In this document: positions 38,914 to 48,349 of the stretch, one piece after another
Layout: every line of letters begins with the position of its first letter
Numbering within the stretch: position 1 is the stretch's first letter
Program-made: the position numbers and the translations under genes
The notes under the pieces: generated by a model
The model's input: the letters and a program-made list of their open reading frames with translations, nothing else
Databases searched by the model: none
What the model was told of the DNA's origin: nothing
Origin: Chloroflexi bacterium TSY
Lineage (GTDB): Bacteria > Chloroflexota > Anaerolineae > Caldilineales > Caldilineaceae
DNA length: 64,000 nucleotides
Assembly: GCA_019217005.1 (NCBI GenBank)
Contig: JAHBNG010000043.1
Location: 41,836 to 105,835 of the forward strand
Direction of reading: 5' to 3'

Positions 38914-39636
38914 TTAAAGCTTCTGCTTCAATTGTGCAACAAACGCACCATGCTCCGGCGAAGCCAACCCTTCCTGCAACGTAGCCATAACACTTGCCAT
39001 GTCATTATCCCAAAAAGCCGCTTCGTTTAGCCATAAACCAGGAAAGACCAGGCTATGGATGATGCCATTTTGATCTGGTCTAAGTTCCTCATATAGCCCA
39101 TTGCTTAAAGTAAACCAGGCGACTATTTGCTCATACATCTGAAAGACCAGATATTCTTGGATACCATATCTGATATAGGTTTCCTTCTTTTGGTTCATAT
39201 CATAGCTCGTACTACTGGCTGCGATTTCGACAATTAGCTCCGGGGAGCCATCTAGATATCCTTCTTCATTGATCCACGCTTTGCCACCGACAAAGGGTTC
39301 CAAGCGCAGTAATGCATCGGGTTGTGGTTCATTTTTATCGCCGAGAGGGAGGGTTGCGTTGTCGCTGCCACGCACGCCATAGGTCATAATGCGGTACGTG
39401 CCAAGCCAAGTGACTACATCAAAATGGGGATCACCATGTACATCTGCACGAACCGGAGAAGACATATAAACGATTCCTTCGACTAACTCAGCTTTTTTGA
39501 TTTCGGGGTGCGCATGATAGCGGCGTTCAAATTCAGCACGCGTTAGATAATCGCCTGCGTTGAGGGGCGGGATGCTGTTGCTTCTGTCTGCTGGCAAAGT
39601 ATCCGCGGTTTGATGAATGTTTAAATCTACAGTCAT
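38914..39636 (-). CDS. Uma2-family (DUF820) nuclease-like protein
   Basis: 240 residues from ATG 39636, where GGAGG lies seven bases upstream; the open frame extends further but without a ribosome site. KAELVEGIVYMSSPV, PQPDALLRLEPF and SPELIVEIAASSTSYD correspond to the PD-(D/E)XK core of Uma2, with Asp and Glu in place. YIRYGIQEYLVF is also typical. The biological role of this family, abundant in cyanobacteria and Chloroflexota, is not settled. The next gene upstream ends within its 5' region, so they may share a transcript. Confidence 0.9.
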   Translation of the reverse strand: MTVDLNIHQTADTLPADRSNSIPPLNAGDYLTRAEFERRYHAHPEIKKAELVEGIVYMSSPVRADVHGDPHFDVVTWLGTYRIMTYGVRGSDNATLPLGDKNEPQPDALLRLEPFVGGKAWINEEGYLDGSPELIVEIAASSTSYDMNQKKETYIRYGIQEYLVFQMYEQIVAWFTLSNGLYEELRPDQNGIIHSLVFPGLWLNEAAFWDNDMASVMATLQEGLASPEHGAFVAQLKQKL

Positions 39637-39712
39637 GATACGCCTCCTATACCACTTGGTATTAACATGTACCGTGGTTACAGATGAAAGTGAATAAAGC
39701 AAGGGTAGTATA

Positions 39713-40366
39713 TCAGAGCGCAGAAGTTGTAGCAATCGCTTTAATGGCATGCAGATTCACATAAATTGTTTTCAGATCTTTCAGATTCAACACACTCAGA
39801 TCTAGCGACCGAAAGTAAGTATACTGGTTCACATCCAATTTTTTCAAAATAAGGAAATTCCACGTTCTGCCGATAATAAATGCACCTCGCATCAAGGTAT
39901 CCTGACTCAATTCCAGGGCCACCATCATTTCGGCTAGCAAAGGATTTTTGGGATGGCGATCGCCGAGTTCTTTTTTGTATTCTTGAATGAAAAAATATGG
40001 TCGTTGGGGCGTTTCAATGCCGCTGGCGACCATATAGTCAGGATTCCCCTGAAGCAATACATGATTAATGACACCCTTTAAAGGTCTTTCATACCAACCC
40101 CGAACCCCCTTGTGAAAAAAATTGACCTTGTTGATCAAGGGTATAATAATCTGCGCTTTTAATTCTTCTTCGGAAAAACTATCGACATACCGTCGATTTT
40201 CCTCAATTAGGGTCATTAAAAACTGCTCTTCTTCTTGATTCAGGCGATAATCAAACTGAAACCAATCATCGAAAACAGAATCATCAAATAGCTCGTCGAT
40301 TTGGACCAGGTTTTGCAGATCATGAAATTCGATTTTGGCAAAAGATAATCTTTTCCGGTCTGCCAT
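39713..40366 (-). CDS. PD-(D/E)XK-like protein of unknown function
   Basis: 217 residues from ATG 40366 (GGAGAG site); an ATG at 40384 is an alternative. LNQEEEQFLMTLIEENRRYV and EEELKAQIIIPLINKVNFF lead to GNPDYMVASG ... YFFIQEYKKE, a spacing of Asp and Glu-x-Lys that fits the nuclease superfamily. I know it as a conserved uncharacterised family. It precedes the Uma2 gene on the same strand, another PD-(D/E)XK-type protein. Confidence 0.65.
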   Translation of the reverse strand: MADRKRLSFAKIEFHDLQNLVQIDELFDDSVFDDWFQFDYRLNQEEEQFLMTLIEENRRYVDSFSEEELKAQIIIPLINKVNFFHKGVRGWYERPLKGVINHVLLQGNPDYMVASGIETPQRPYFFIQEYKKELGDRHPKNPLLAEMMVALELSQDTLMRGAFIIGRTWNFLILKKLDVNQYTYFRSLDLSVLNLKDLKTIYVNLHAIKAIATTSAL

Positions 40367-40615
40367 TTGATTCTCTCCATTCATGTCCATCTACTATCAA
40401 CATTTCACTGAATTAGAAGCATATGAGAAATCATAGCATAGAAAACCTTATAGGCGTTAATTCGGTCAATGTGCTTGAATCCGTGGTTTTCACGACGTGG
40501 ACATCTACCGCATGTGCGTGAATTCGCATCCTATTTCTACTTTCTTTCTTGATTTCGCATTTGAGCAATTCGAAAACTGCTCAAAATTCGTAAAAAAATG
40601 CGTTAGATTTTTCGA

Positions 40616-40645
40616 TAGACGAGCGACTATCTGGTGTGATATAGT
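40616..40645 (+). promoter_or_regulatory. Promoter of ECF cassette 1
   Basis: -35 TAGACG (40616-40621), 18-base spacer AGCGACTATCTGGTGTGA, -10 TATAGT (40640-40645). The spacer and an upstream A-tract followed by GCGT are nearly the same in cassettes 2 and 3. Conservation beyond the two boxes suggests a binding site for a shared regulator, possibly the ECF factors themselves. Confidence 0.6.
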
Positions 40646-40686
40646 AAATGGTATCCCGAATGGAACAGAAGCAAGGCGAACCAATC

Positions 40687-41862
40687 ATGACAACAACCAC
40701 CCAGATCGATCAACTACACCTCCAAGAGATTCTCACGATCCAACGGCTGCGACTGCTTGGGTTGTGTACGTATCTGACGGGCGATTCCCATAGCGCAGAA
40801 GATATTGTGCAAGAGGTCATGCTAGAAGCCTGGCGCAGTATCGGGCAGTTGCGCAATCCAGATGCAGTAGAAGCCTGGCTCAACGGCATTGTACGCAATG
40901 TCTGTGCTCGTTGGCAGCGAACTCGTGGACGCGAATCTGCCGTGATGCTGCATAACGAAGAGGGTGGCGCAGATTCCAATTCAACATTAGAGACAGTTGC
41001 CGATGATTTCGATTTGGAGGTTGAACTGGATCGACAGGAATTGGCGGTTTTGTTGGATCGAGCAATGGCGCTGCTACCGGAGACCACGCGTGAGGTGTTG
41101 GTGAGCAAGTACATTGCCGAATCGCGCCATGCCGAAATTGCCAACCGCTTGGGATTGAGCGAGAGCGCGGTGACGATGCGGTTGCAACGAGGCAAGGTGG
41201 CCCTACGCAAACTGCTCACCACCGAATTGCGTGCCGAGGCGGAAACATTTGGTTTGGTAACGTCTACAAATGAATGGACCCAAACGCGGATTTGGTGTTC
41301 GTCCTGCGGTCAACGGCGCCTGATGGGCAAACTGACGGAAACTGAATTTACTCTGCGCTGTGCTACGTGTTCATCCGAACCCAACGTAAACGTTGTCAAT
41401 GTAAATTGGTCTGGAGTTGAGTCACCATTTGGACAAGCCAAGACCTTCCGCCCAGTCTTGAAACGACTTGGCGCCCTCTGGCATGACATTTATACGAATG
41501 CAATCGCAAAGGGTGAGTATATCTGCCCCTACTGCAATTTGTCGTCGCCAGTCTACTGGCTCTCGCCCGATAATAGTTCACCGCAGTTGCACGACTTTCG
41601 TGGACTACGTGTTGAATGTCAGCGTTGCTACAGGGGAGGCTCATTTTCGCTCCCTGCCATTGCTTTGTCCTCTCCAGAGGGTCTGAATTTCCACCAGAAA
41701 CACCCTCGTCTTCGCGTGTTGCCAGACTGCGAGATAGAGTTTCAAGGCGTGCCAGCCATTGTGTTGCCCTGTGAAAGCGTGCCCGGTTCCGCCACGTTCG
41801 ACACGATTGTCCACAGGGATACATATGCTACGCTGGCTCGCTATCGAAGCGATGAATCGTAG
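40687..41862 (+). CDS. ECF sigma factor with eight-cysteine C-terminal extension (cassette 1)
   Basis: 391 residues from ATG 40687. Region 2 is at ~15-85 (HSAEDIVQEVMLEAW), region 4 at ~115-180 (LPETTREVLVSKYIAESRHA, LGLSESAVTMRLQRGK), as in ECF sigma factors. The extension of ~200 residues is unusual. It has C204-x2-C207 and C225-x2-C228, then C280-x2-C283 and C311-x2-C314, which look like two zinc ribbons, and a final beta-rich unit (GVPAIVLPCESVPGSATFD). No anti-sigma gene is adjacent, so I infer that the extension itself senses a signal. A small protein and an MFS exporter follow. The start context AATCATGACAAC recurs in the paralogues. Confidence 0.85.
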   Translation: MTTTTQIDQLHLQEILTIQRLRLLGLCTYLTGDSHSAEDIVQEVMLEAWRSIGQLRNPDAVEAWLNGIVRNVCARWQRTRGRESAVMLHNEEGGADSNSTLETVADDFDLEVELDRQELAVLLDRAMALLPETTREVLVSKYIAESRHAEIANRLGLSESAVTMRLQRGKVALRKLLTTELRAEAETFGLVTSTNEWTQTRIWCSSCGQRRLMGKLTETEFTLRCATCSSEPNVNVVNVNWSGVESPFGQAKTFRPVLKRLGALWHDIYTNAIAKGEYICPYCNLSSPVYWLSPDNSSPQLHDFRGLRVECQRCYRGGSFSLPAIALSSPEGLNFHQKHPRLRVLPDCEIEFQGVPAIVLPCESVPGSATFDTIVHRDTYATLARYRSDES

Positions 41863-42076
41863 CACCCTGCGCTAGCCAGCCACATTATACTTCACGTCAA
41901 ACTTATTCATTTCCACCGTATCGCCATCGAAACTGGGCGAACGATAGCTACTGCTTTGTCCAAATTTTTGAATCGCCCATCTCCGAAAAGCGTGAGTTCG
42001 CAGAAGCATCCATTTGAGACCCACTCACTTTTCTGGCAGATGAGTCATTTTTTGAATTTTAGCAAGGAAAGCAACT

Positions 42077-42304
42077 ATGGATCTCCAACAGGCAATATTT
42101 ATAGCAAAACAAGAAAGTTTGGATCGCAATGAATACTATCAAAGAGCGCAACGCTTTGGTCATTTTCGCCGAAGTTACCCTCTATGGTCACAGCTAGTTA
42201 CCAGTTTTGGTAGCCAGCTTGTTCAGGTAGGGACGATCCTGCAAACCCGCTATGGCATGCAAACAGAGGGTTATCCCCCAATATTTGAAGGTAAAGATGG
42301 TTAA
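42077..42304 (+). CDS. Small conserved cassette protein
   Basis: 75 residues starting after AAGGAAAG. It begins MDLQQAIFIAKQE and has SFGSQLVQVGTILQTRY. The related frame at 51101 begins MDLLQATFIAKQE and has RFGGQLVKVGKILQAYS, so the gene is conserved between the sigma gene and the exporter gene in two cassettes. No Cys, no signal peptide and no membrane helix. I do not recognise the family. The MFS start is eight bases after its stop, so they are probably co-translated. Role unknown; an adaptor for exporter or sigma factor is only a guess. Confidence 0.65.
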   Translation: MDLQQAIFIAKQESLDRNEYYQRAQRFGHFRRSYPLWSQLVTSFGSQLVQVGTILQTRYGMQTEGYPPIFEGKDG

Positions 42305-42311
42305 AATCACC

Positions 42312-43670
42312 ATGACACAAAACATCTCATCTCAAACAAACCGAACAGAACCCAAATCGATGCGACCATTTTTCATCATCTGGGGCGGACAAGCCTTTTC
42401 ATTGCTGGGGAGCAACCTTGTTCAATTTGCCTTGATCTGGTATCTCACAACCACAACAGGGTCGGCGACGGTATTGGCGATTGCCAGCATGATAGGGCTG
42501 CTGCCACAAATCTTATTGGGGCCAATTGCAGGAACATTGGTCGATCGCTGGGACCGACGCGTCGTGATGATCATCGCGGACACGGTGATCGCGACGACCG
42601 TTCTACTCTTGGCCTTGTGCTTTCTATTGAACTGGACACCCCTCTGGCTGATCTATCTGGTGATGTTCATTCGTTCATTGGGCAGCGCCTTCCATTGGCC
42701 CGCGATGCAAGCCTCTACTCCTTTATTAATCCCCGAAAAACATCTTACCCGCGTAGCAGCCCTCAATCAGGGGCTTTATAATGCGATGAACATCGTCCCT
42801 CCAGCATTGGCGGCCCTGTTGCTCGGATGGTTGCCCATGCAAGGTATCCTTGCCATTGATGTAGGGACGGCTATCATCGCGATTATCCCGCTCCTCTTTA
42901 TTCATATCCCCAACCCCACCAGACAAGATCTAACAACTCAGGACGAACAAGAGGAGAACAAACCGTCTGTTCTGGATGATCTGAGAGCTGGCTTTGCCTT
43001 TGTATGGGGTTGGATAGGTCTACGCATCATTGTCGGTCTCGTCTTGGTGGTGAACCTATTTTTTGCGCCAGCCAACGCACTCTTCCCCCTTCTCGTCACA
43101 GAAACGTTTGGGGGCGGTGCCTTGGAGCTGGCCTGGGTTCAAGGTAGCGTGGGTCTTGGTGGTGTTCTGGGTGGTCTACTATTGGGTGTCTGGGGTGGCT
43201 TCAAAAATCGTATGCTGACGTCTATCCTTGGCCTCTTTCTACAGGGCATTGGTTTTCTCATCGTCGGTTTCGCACCGAACAGCGCATTACTCTTGTTGAT
43301 GGTTACAATGGGTTTGATGGGGATTGCGAACCCGATTATCAATGGCCCCTTCTTTGCCGCGCTGCAAGCCACTGTTCCCAATGCGATCCAAGGACGTGTG
43401 CTCACCTTGATCAGTAGCAGTCTTCAAGCAACAACACCCATCGGCTTGCTGATCGCCGGCCCTCTGGCGGATCGGTTGGGAGTGCAAATCATCTACATCC
43501 TCTGTGGCATTGTGATGTTGATGAATGGCATCATCTATTTCATCACGCCATCTGTTCTCCACTTCGAAGCGCTGGGCAAACAGATGCTGGATGCCCAAGC
43601 TGCCAGGAGCAATCAAGGAGATAGTATACCTCTTGCCACCAGGGATTCTTCACTTCATGCGTCCGGTTGA
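42312..43670 (+). CDS. MFS exporter, DHA3-like (cassette 1)
   Basis: 452 residues from ATG 42312 (ATG 42297 is possible). Twelve likely membrane helices; RPFFIIWGGQAFSLLGSNLV is helix 1, GPIAGTLVDRWDRRVVMI the loop 2-3 motif, and GPLADRLGVQIIYI the repeat of that motif in the second half. It resembles macrolide and siderophore exporters of the DHA3 type, which use the proton gradient. It shares most of its sequence with the MFS of cassette 2. Confidence 0.88.
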   Translation: MTQNISSQTNRTEPKSMRPFFIIWGGQAFSLLGSNLVQFALIWYLTTTTGSATVLAIASMIGLLPQILLGPIAGTLVDRWDRRVVMIIADTVIATTVLLLALCFLLNWTPLWLIYLVMFIRSLGSAFHWPAMQASTPLLIPEKHLTRVAALNQGLYNAMNIVPPALAALLLGWLPMQGILAIDVGTAIIAIIPLLFIHIPNPTRQDLTTQDEQEENKPSVLDDLRAGFAFVWGWIGLRIIVGLVLVVNLFFAPANALFPLLVTETFGGGALELAWVQGSVGLGGVLGGLLLGVWGGFKNRMLTSILGLFLQGIGFLIVGFAPNSALLLLMVTMGLMGIANPIINGPFFAALQATVPNAIQGRVLTLISSSLQATTPIGLLIAGPLADRLGVQIIYILCGIVMLMNGIIYFITPSVLHFEALGKQMLDAQAARSNQGDSIPLATRDSSLHASG

Positions 43671-43736
43671 GTTTGTCGCGCCAAAGATTGAATGGGAGAA
43701 TAAAATATTCATAAAAAAACGCGTGACTTTTTTCGA

Positions 43737-43766
43737 TGGACGAGCGACTATTGGGTGTGATATAGT
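43737..43766 (+). promoter_or_regulatory. Promoter of ECF cassette 2
   Basis: -35 TGGACG (43737-43742), 18-base spacer AGCGACTATTGGGTGTGA, -10 TATAGT (43761-43766), preceded by A7 and CGCGT. It matches the cassette 1 promoter nearly base for base and lies only 66 bases after the MFS gene of cassette 1. Confidence 0.6.
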
Positions 43767-43807
43767 ATATAGCGTCCCGATGGGGACACAAACAAAGCGA
43801 GCCAATC

Positions 43808-44983
43808 ATGACAACAACCACCCAGATTGACCAGTTGCACTTCCAAGAGCTTTTGATGACCCAACGCCCCCGCCTACTGGGGCTGTGTACCTATTTAACC
43901 AGCGACCCCAGCAGCGCAGAAGATATTGTACAAGAAGTGATGCTGGAAGCGTGGTGCAGTCTGGAAAAGCTGCGCAATCCAGAGGCACTGGACGCGTGGC
44001 TCAACGGCATTGTGCGCAACGTCTGCGCTCGTTGGCAGCGAATCCAAGGGCGCGAATCAGTGGTGATGCTTCCTGAAGGGCAAGACCGGGCTGATACAGA
44101 TGCCGTATTGGATACTGTTGCCGATGATTTTGACCTAGAAGTTGAGCTAGATCGGCAGGAAATGGCGGATCTGCTGGATCGGGCCATGGCCCTACTGCCC
44201 GAAACGACGCGGGATGTGTTGATCAGCAAGTACATTGCCGAATCTCGCCACGCCGAAATTGCCAACCAATTGGGGCTGAAGGAGCATGCAGTGACCATGC
44301 GCTTGAAGCGAGGGAAGGTGGCCTTGCGTAAGCTGCTGACGACCGAGTTGCGTACTGAGGCTGAAGCATTTGGTCTTGTTACGTCTGTAGATGAGTGGAG
44401 CGAGACGCGTCTTTGGTGTTCGCTTTGTGGTCAGCGGCGTTTGCAGGGCAAGCTGACGGCAACAATATTTGCTCTGCGCTGCCCAAATTGTACAATTGAG
44501 CCCAATGCTTATCTGACAGGAGAGGATTGGGCAGGTACCGAGTCGCCATTTGGCTTATTGAAAAGTTTTCGTCCCGTGCTGAAACGTCACGCAATCCATT
44601 CGTATGAGAGATGGACGACGACTTTGGAAAAGGGTGAATACATTTGCCCTCATTGCGCCAAACCAACACAACTTCATTTACGTCTGCCGGCAAACTTACC
44701 GTCATCCATGCGCAGATTTCGCGGTATGTCCGTCACTTGCCATCATTGCAACAACACAGGCTCAATGGCGCTGCCCGGCATGGCCATCTATTCTCCAGAA
44801 GGACGGGATTTTCTTAAAGCACACCCCCGTGTTCACATGCTGCCAGAACGTGAGATCGAGTATAATGGTGCGGCTGCTATTGTCCAATCATTTGCTAGCC
44901 TGACCGATTCTAGCACGTTCGATGTAATTTTCCATCGAGAAACCTACAACATACTGGCAAGTCATCAGAACGATGTGGAATAG
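43808..44983 (+). CDS. ECF sigma factor with eight-cysteine C-terminal extension (cassette 2)
   Basis: 391 residues, the same length as in cassettes 1 and 3. SSAEDIVQEVMLEAW (region 2) and ISKYIAESRHAEIANQLGL (region 4) are close to cassette 1. The extension has WCSLCGQRRL, LRCPNC, YICPHC and VTCHHC, so all eight cysteines are kept. The final unit reads GAAAIVQSFASLTDSSTFD. Differences cluster in the extension between the CxxC pairs, as expected if each copy senses a different signal. The genes after it differ from cassette 1: two MITEs and a P-loop kinase gene precede the exporter. Confidence 0.85.
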   Translation: MTTTTQIDQLHFQELLMTQRPRLLGLCTYLTSDPSSAEDIVQEVMLEAWCSLEKLRNPEALDAWLNGIVRNVCARWQRIQGRESVVMLPEGQDRADTDAVLDTVADDFDLEVELDRQEMADLLDRAMALLPETTRDVLISKYIAESRHAEIANQLGLKEHAVTMRLKRGKVALRKLLTTELRTEAEAFGLVTSVDEWSETRLWCSLCGQRRLQGKLTATIFALRCPNCTIEPNAYLTGEDWAGTESPFGLLKSFRPVLKRHAIHSYERWTTTLEKGEYICPHCAKPTQLHLRLPANLPSSMRRFRGMSVTCHHCNNTGSMALPGMAIYSPEGRDFLKAHPRVHMLPEREIEYNGAAAIVQSFASLTDSSTFDVIFHRETYNILASHQNDVE

Positions 44984-45102
44984 GATCGCTTCATAATTCG
45001 CCCCGCGATTATCCAAACCATCTACTAAAAAAGCTTTCAGCCGTCAGCCATCAGCTGGAATCGGGCCTGGTCTCGCTGCTGATTTTTATACTTTCCTATA
45101 CT

Positions 45103-45317
45103 CAGTAGATCCAAATTTCAGGTTTAGAGAGAGAATTCTGGCTAAACAGTTGACATAAATACAAATTTGCCGGTCGATATCTAGTTTTTGCGTTAGATTT
45201 GGGCGATTTTCAGATATGAAATAGGTTGTTTTCTGTAACCGAAATCTGAATAAATGACTCCAAAATCCCTGCAATCTCGACTGAAAATCGCCAAAAACGC
45301 CAAATTTGGATCTACTG
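45103..45317 (-). mobile_element. MITE family A copy, 215 bp, first of a tandem pair
   Basis: CAGTAGATCC to GGATCTACTG, opposite in orientation to the copies at 5211 and 17337 and almost identical to them. ATACT precedes it (45098-45102). AGTAT, the reverse complement, separates it from the next copy. Confidence 0.92.
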
Positions 45318-45322
45318 AGTAT

Positions 45323-45537
45323 CAGTAGATCCAAATTTCAGGTTTAGAGAGAGAATTTGGGCTAATTAGTTGACATAAATACGTATTTGCCAGTCAATAC
45401 CTAGCATTTACGTAAAATTTAAGCGATTTCTAGATATGAAATTGGCTGTTTTTGGCAACTGAGATCTGAAAAAATGGCCCCAAAATCCCTTCTCTCCCGA
45501 CTGAAAATAGTCAAAAACGCCAAATTTGGATCTACTG
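45323..45537 (-). mobile_element. MITE family A copy, 215 bp, diverged, second of the pair
   Basis: Same length and ends as the other copies but many internal substitutions (TTGGGCTAATTAGTTGACAT against TCTGGCTAAACAGTTGACAT), so it is an older insertion. ATACT follows at 45538-45542, matching ATACT before the first copy. Confidence 0.88.
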
Positions 45538-45648
45538 ATACTATAAAAATAGCGGCACCAGAACCCGCCTAGTCACAGGCTGTCTTAAACGCGCCCAAAA
45601 TCGTGGCAAAGTTATGCGGCGATTGCTTTGAAAACGGACGTCTTCCAT

Positions 45649-46275
45649 ATGAATTACAAACCTCTTGTGATCGCCATTAGCGCAATTGCCGCTGGCGGGA
45701 AATCTACTGTTGTACAAGAACTAGCTGAACGCTTAGACGATGCCGTGGCCATCTATTTTGATGATTATACGACACCTGAAACGTACCCCGATGATCCGAC
45801 TGCCGTGCTTGAAGCTGGGGCTGACTTCAACATGATTCAGTCACCATTGCTGGCACAACACTTAAATGAATTGCGGTCAGGAAAAGCTGTCGTTTCACCC
45901 ACGACAGGTGCAATTATTTCTCCCGCCAGGCACATCGTTTTCGAAGGTCCATTGGGACGCGCCCAGCGTGAAACGGGTCAGTATGTTGATTTTCTTGTAT
46001 TTATCGATACCCCGCTTGAGGTAGGATTGGCGCGCATGATTTCACGAGCTATCGCCCGGCCAGAGCTAGAGACGATGGACAAAGATGCACTGCTCGGCAG
46101 GTTTCAGTCAATGGCCGGACTCATTGATGGTTATCTCGCATGGATGCGGAAGGGGTACTTGGCCCAATTCGAGCAGATCAAGCCGGATAGCGATCTGGTC
46201 CTCGATTGGGAGCAATCGCCGGATCGGATGGTTGAATCGATTATCGGCGCGTTGGCCGAAACCAGGTTGATTTAG
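45649..46275 (+). CDS. P-loop kinase (uridine-kinase-like)
   Basis: 208 residues from ATG 45649; a TTG at 45628 is possible. IAISAIAAGGKSTVVQEL is a Walker A motif, YFDDYTTPETYPDD resembles the substrate loop of uridine/nucleoside kinases, and VDFLVFIDTPLEVGLARM is the Walker B/lid region with Arg residues. It is a likely small-molecule kinase; antibiotic or nucleoside phosphorylation are both possible. It lies between the sigma and exporter genes of cassette 2, where cassettes 1 and 3 have the small protein. Confidence 0.78.
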   Translation: MNYKPLVIAISAIAAGGKSTVVQELAERLDDAVAIYFDDYTTPETYPDDPTAVLEAGADFNMIQSPLLAQHLNELRSGKAVVSPTTGAIISPARHIVFEGPLGRAQRETGQYVDFLVFIDTPLEVGLARMISRAIARPELETMDKDALLGRFQSMAGLIDGYLAWMRKGYLAQFEQIKPDSDLVLDWEQSPDRMVESIIGALAETRLI

Positions 46276-46333
46276 TTCGAATTGTTCATCATACATGGAT
46301 ACTCACCCAGACAAGTTTTTCCTGTCGTTGATG

Positions 46334-46383
46334 GCATTTCAGCCGGTCAGCTAGTCAGCTTTCTGGCTGACCGGCTGAAATGC
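46334..46383. terminator. Perfect 18-bp stem after the kinase gene
   Basis: GCATTTCAGCCGGTCAGC (46334-46351) pairs with GCTGACCGGCTGAAATGC (46366-46383) around a 14-base loop, 60 bases after the kinase stop. No T run follows directly. It could be a transcript-end or processing hairpin, or another small repeat. Confidence 0.45.
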
Positions 46384-46459
46384 TGACTAGCTACTGTTTT
46401 GCGTGGAAAAACATTATCTGAACATCTATATATGCACATCGCTTGGAGGCAAAATAACC

Positions 46460-47808
46460 ATGACTCAAGATATGTCATCACAAACAGTACAAAACAAAAA
46501 TCCATGCGCCCGTTTTTCATCATTTGGGGTGGGCAGGCTTTCTCGTTACTGGGCAGCGGACTCGTGCAATTTGCGCTGATCTGGTATCTGACCACCACCA
46601 CCGGCTCGGCCATGGTATTGGCCGTTGCCAGCATTATGGGTCTGTTGCCACAAATCTTGTTGGGACCCGTTGCAGGGGCTTTGGTGGACCGCTGGAACCG
46701 CCGCTTGGTTATGCTTATCGCAGACAGCACTGTCGCTGCCTTTACATTGCTCCTGGCACTCTGTTTTCTGCTTAATTGGACCCCGGTGTGGATCCTCTAT
46801 CTCATTATGTTTATTCGTTCGTTGGGTGGTGCCTTCCACTGGCCAGCGATGCAAGCATCGACCCCTTTGCTTGTGCCAGAAGAACGCCTCACACGTATCG
46901 CAGGCATGAACCAGGGACTTCAAGGCATGTCTAATCTAGTCGTTCCGCCCTTGGCCGCGCTGTTGCTCGAATGGTTGCCAATGCAGAGTATCCTTGCTAT
47001 CGACGTGGGGACGGCCATCGTCGCCATCCTGCCGCTTCTGTTTATTCATATTCCCTCCCCTGTTCGACATGATCTCAGCAGGCACGAAGAAGAGAAGGGA
47101 CCTTCAATATTGAACGACTTATGGGATGGACTGGTCTTTGTGTGGGGTTGGAGAGGTCTGACGTTGGCATTTGGTATGGGACTCATGATTAACATCTTTC
47201 TCTCTCCCGCCCTCATCCTGGTGCCAATTATGGTGACAGAAACGTTTGCTGGTGACGCGCTAGACCTGGCTTGGGTGCAAGCAAGTTGGGGCGTAGGAAC
47301 CATTTTGGGTGGTGCGCTATTGGGCATCTGGAGCGGTTTCAAGAATCGCATGGTGACAGTTTTAACGGGTGCAATTCTGTTGGGCATTGGCGTTCTCGTT
47401 GTGGGCTTCACGCCAGCCACGCTTCTGCCGCTTTTGATCGTTGCCCTAGCCTTTAGCAGTATCATGAACATCGTGGTCATTGGTACACTCTTTGCGATTT
47501 TGCAAATCACTGTGCCCAACGAAATACAGGGACGAGTCTTCACTCTATTGATGAGTACCAATAATGGGATGATTCCCCTTGGTTTGCTCATGGCGGCCCC
47601 CATAGTGGATAATGCTGGGGTACAACTTTGGTTTATGTTGGCCGGTATCACCATGATCGTCATGTTCACGATAGGTTTCTTCATACCATCTGTTTTCTAC
47701 CTCGAAGCGGATGGCAAAAAGAGGCGAGATGAGCAATCTGCCACCCGTAGCGACGAAAAGACGATCCCTATTGCAGAAAGAGAATCCTCACTCCCGGCCT
47801 CTGCTTAA
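46460..47808 (+). pseudogene. MFS exporter, DHA3-like (cassette 2), possible frameshift near start
   Basis: From 46504 the frame encodes ~434 residues like the cassette 1 MFS (RPFFIIWGGQAFSLLGSG, VDRWNRRLVMLIADSTVA). The likely true start is ATG 46460 after GGAGG, reading MTQDMSSQTVQNK, which matches MTQNISSQTNR of cassette 1. These two parts are one base out of frame at ACAAAAATCC, where one more A would join them. Either the gene has a fresh homopolymer mutation or sequencing error, or translation begins at ATG 46504 without a ribosome site. All helices are otherwise intact. Confidence 0.75.
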
Positions 47809-48349
47809 GAGCGTGTTTTAAAAGTGCCAAAGCGTGTCATTCTGTGGGTGCTACGCACTGGTGACCAAACACGAAGTGGTTGCGAAGCAACGGCAGAGGA
47901 ACGGAGCGAAGAATCTTCTTTTTCTACTTGGAGCAGTGGATTCTCGCTTTGGAAGACTCAGGGACCGCAAAGCTTCCTCAGAATGACTTTCAAAATACGC
48001 TCTAAACCTATCTTGAGTTAGTCAAAGGAATTTGAATTTCTCTCCCAGGTGATCAATATATCTATAGCGATTCTGGTTACGTCCTCTTGACAATCATCAT
48101 CAAGGTCTCACTGGAAAATCAATGCAAGCGTTTGCTGAAGAATACATTCTCAAACCGCTTGGCATGACTCATACTATTTTTAAAGAAGATCACCACTTCT
48201 TCACAGTATACTTTGCCCATATGTGCATGCCCGCATTATCCATTGTCAGTCTCAACAAGAAATCCCGTCTTTTTGAGGAGCCGCTGTAGCTCTACGTTTG
48301 GGAATTTCGTGTCCTTCTGTGGATTGTCACTCAACTCCTCAAAGAAGTT
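47809..48349. other. Gap with an intergenic repeat and a serine-hydrolase gene fragment
   Basis: At 47850-47900 the sequence GTGACCAAACACGAAGTGGT is an inverted relative of the one at 58930-58970, so it belongs to a dispersed intergenic repeat. At 48036-48200 a broken frame reads PGDQYIYSDSGYVLLTIII, then after a one-base shift GKSMQAFAEEYILKPLGMTH. This is the YSN-type region of class C beta-lactamase-like serine hydrolases; the rest of that gene is gone. Confidence 0.6.

Noticed and set aside
5211..45537. CRISPR or tandem-repeat array formed by recurring blocks
   Set aside because: The repeats are 100-240 bp, dispersed, have inverted ends and target duplications, and lack regular spacers.
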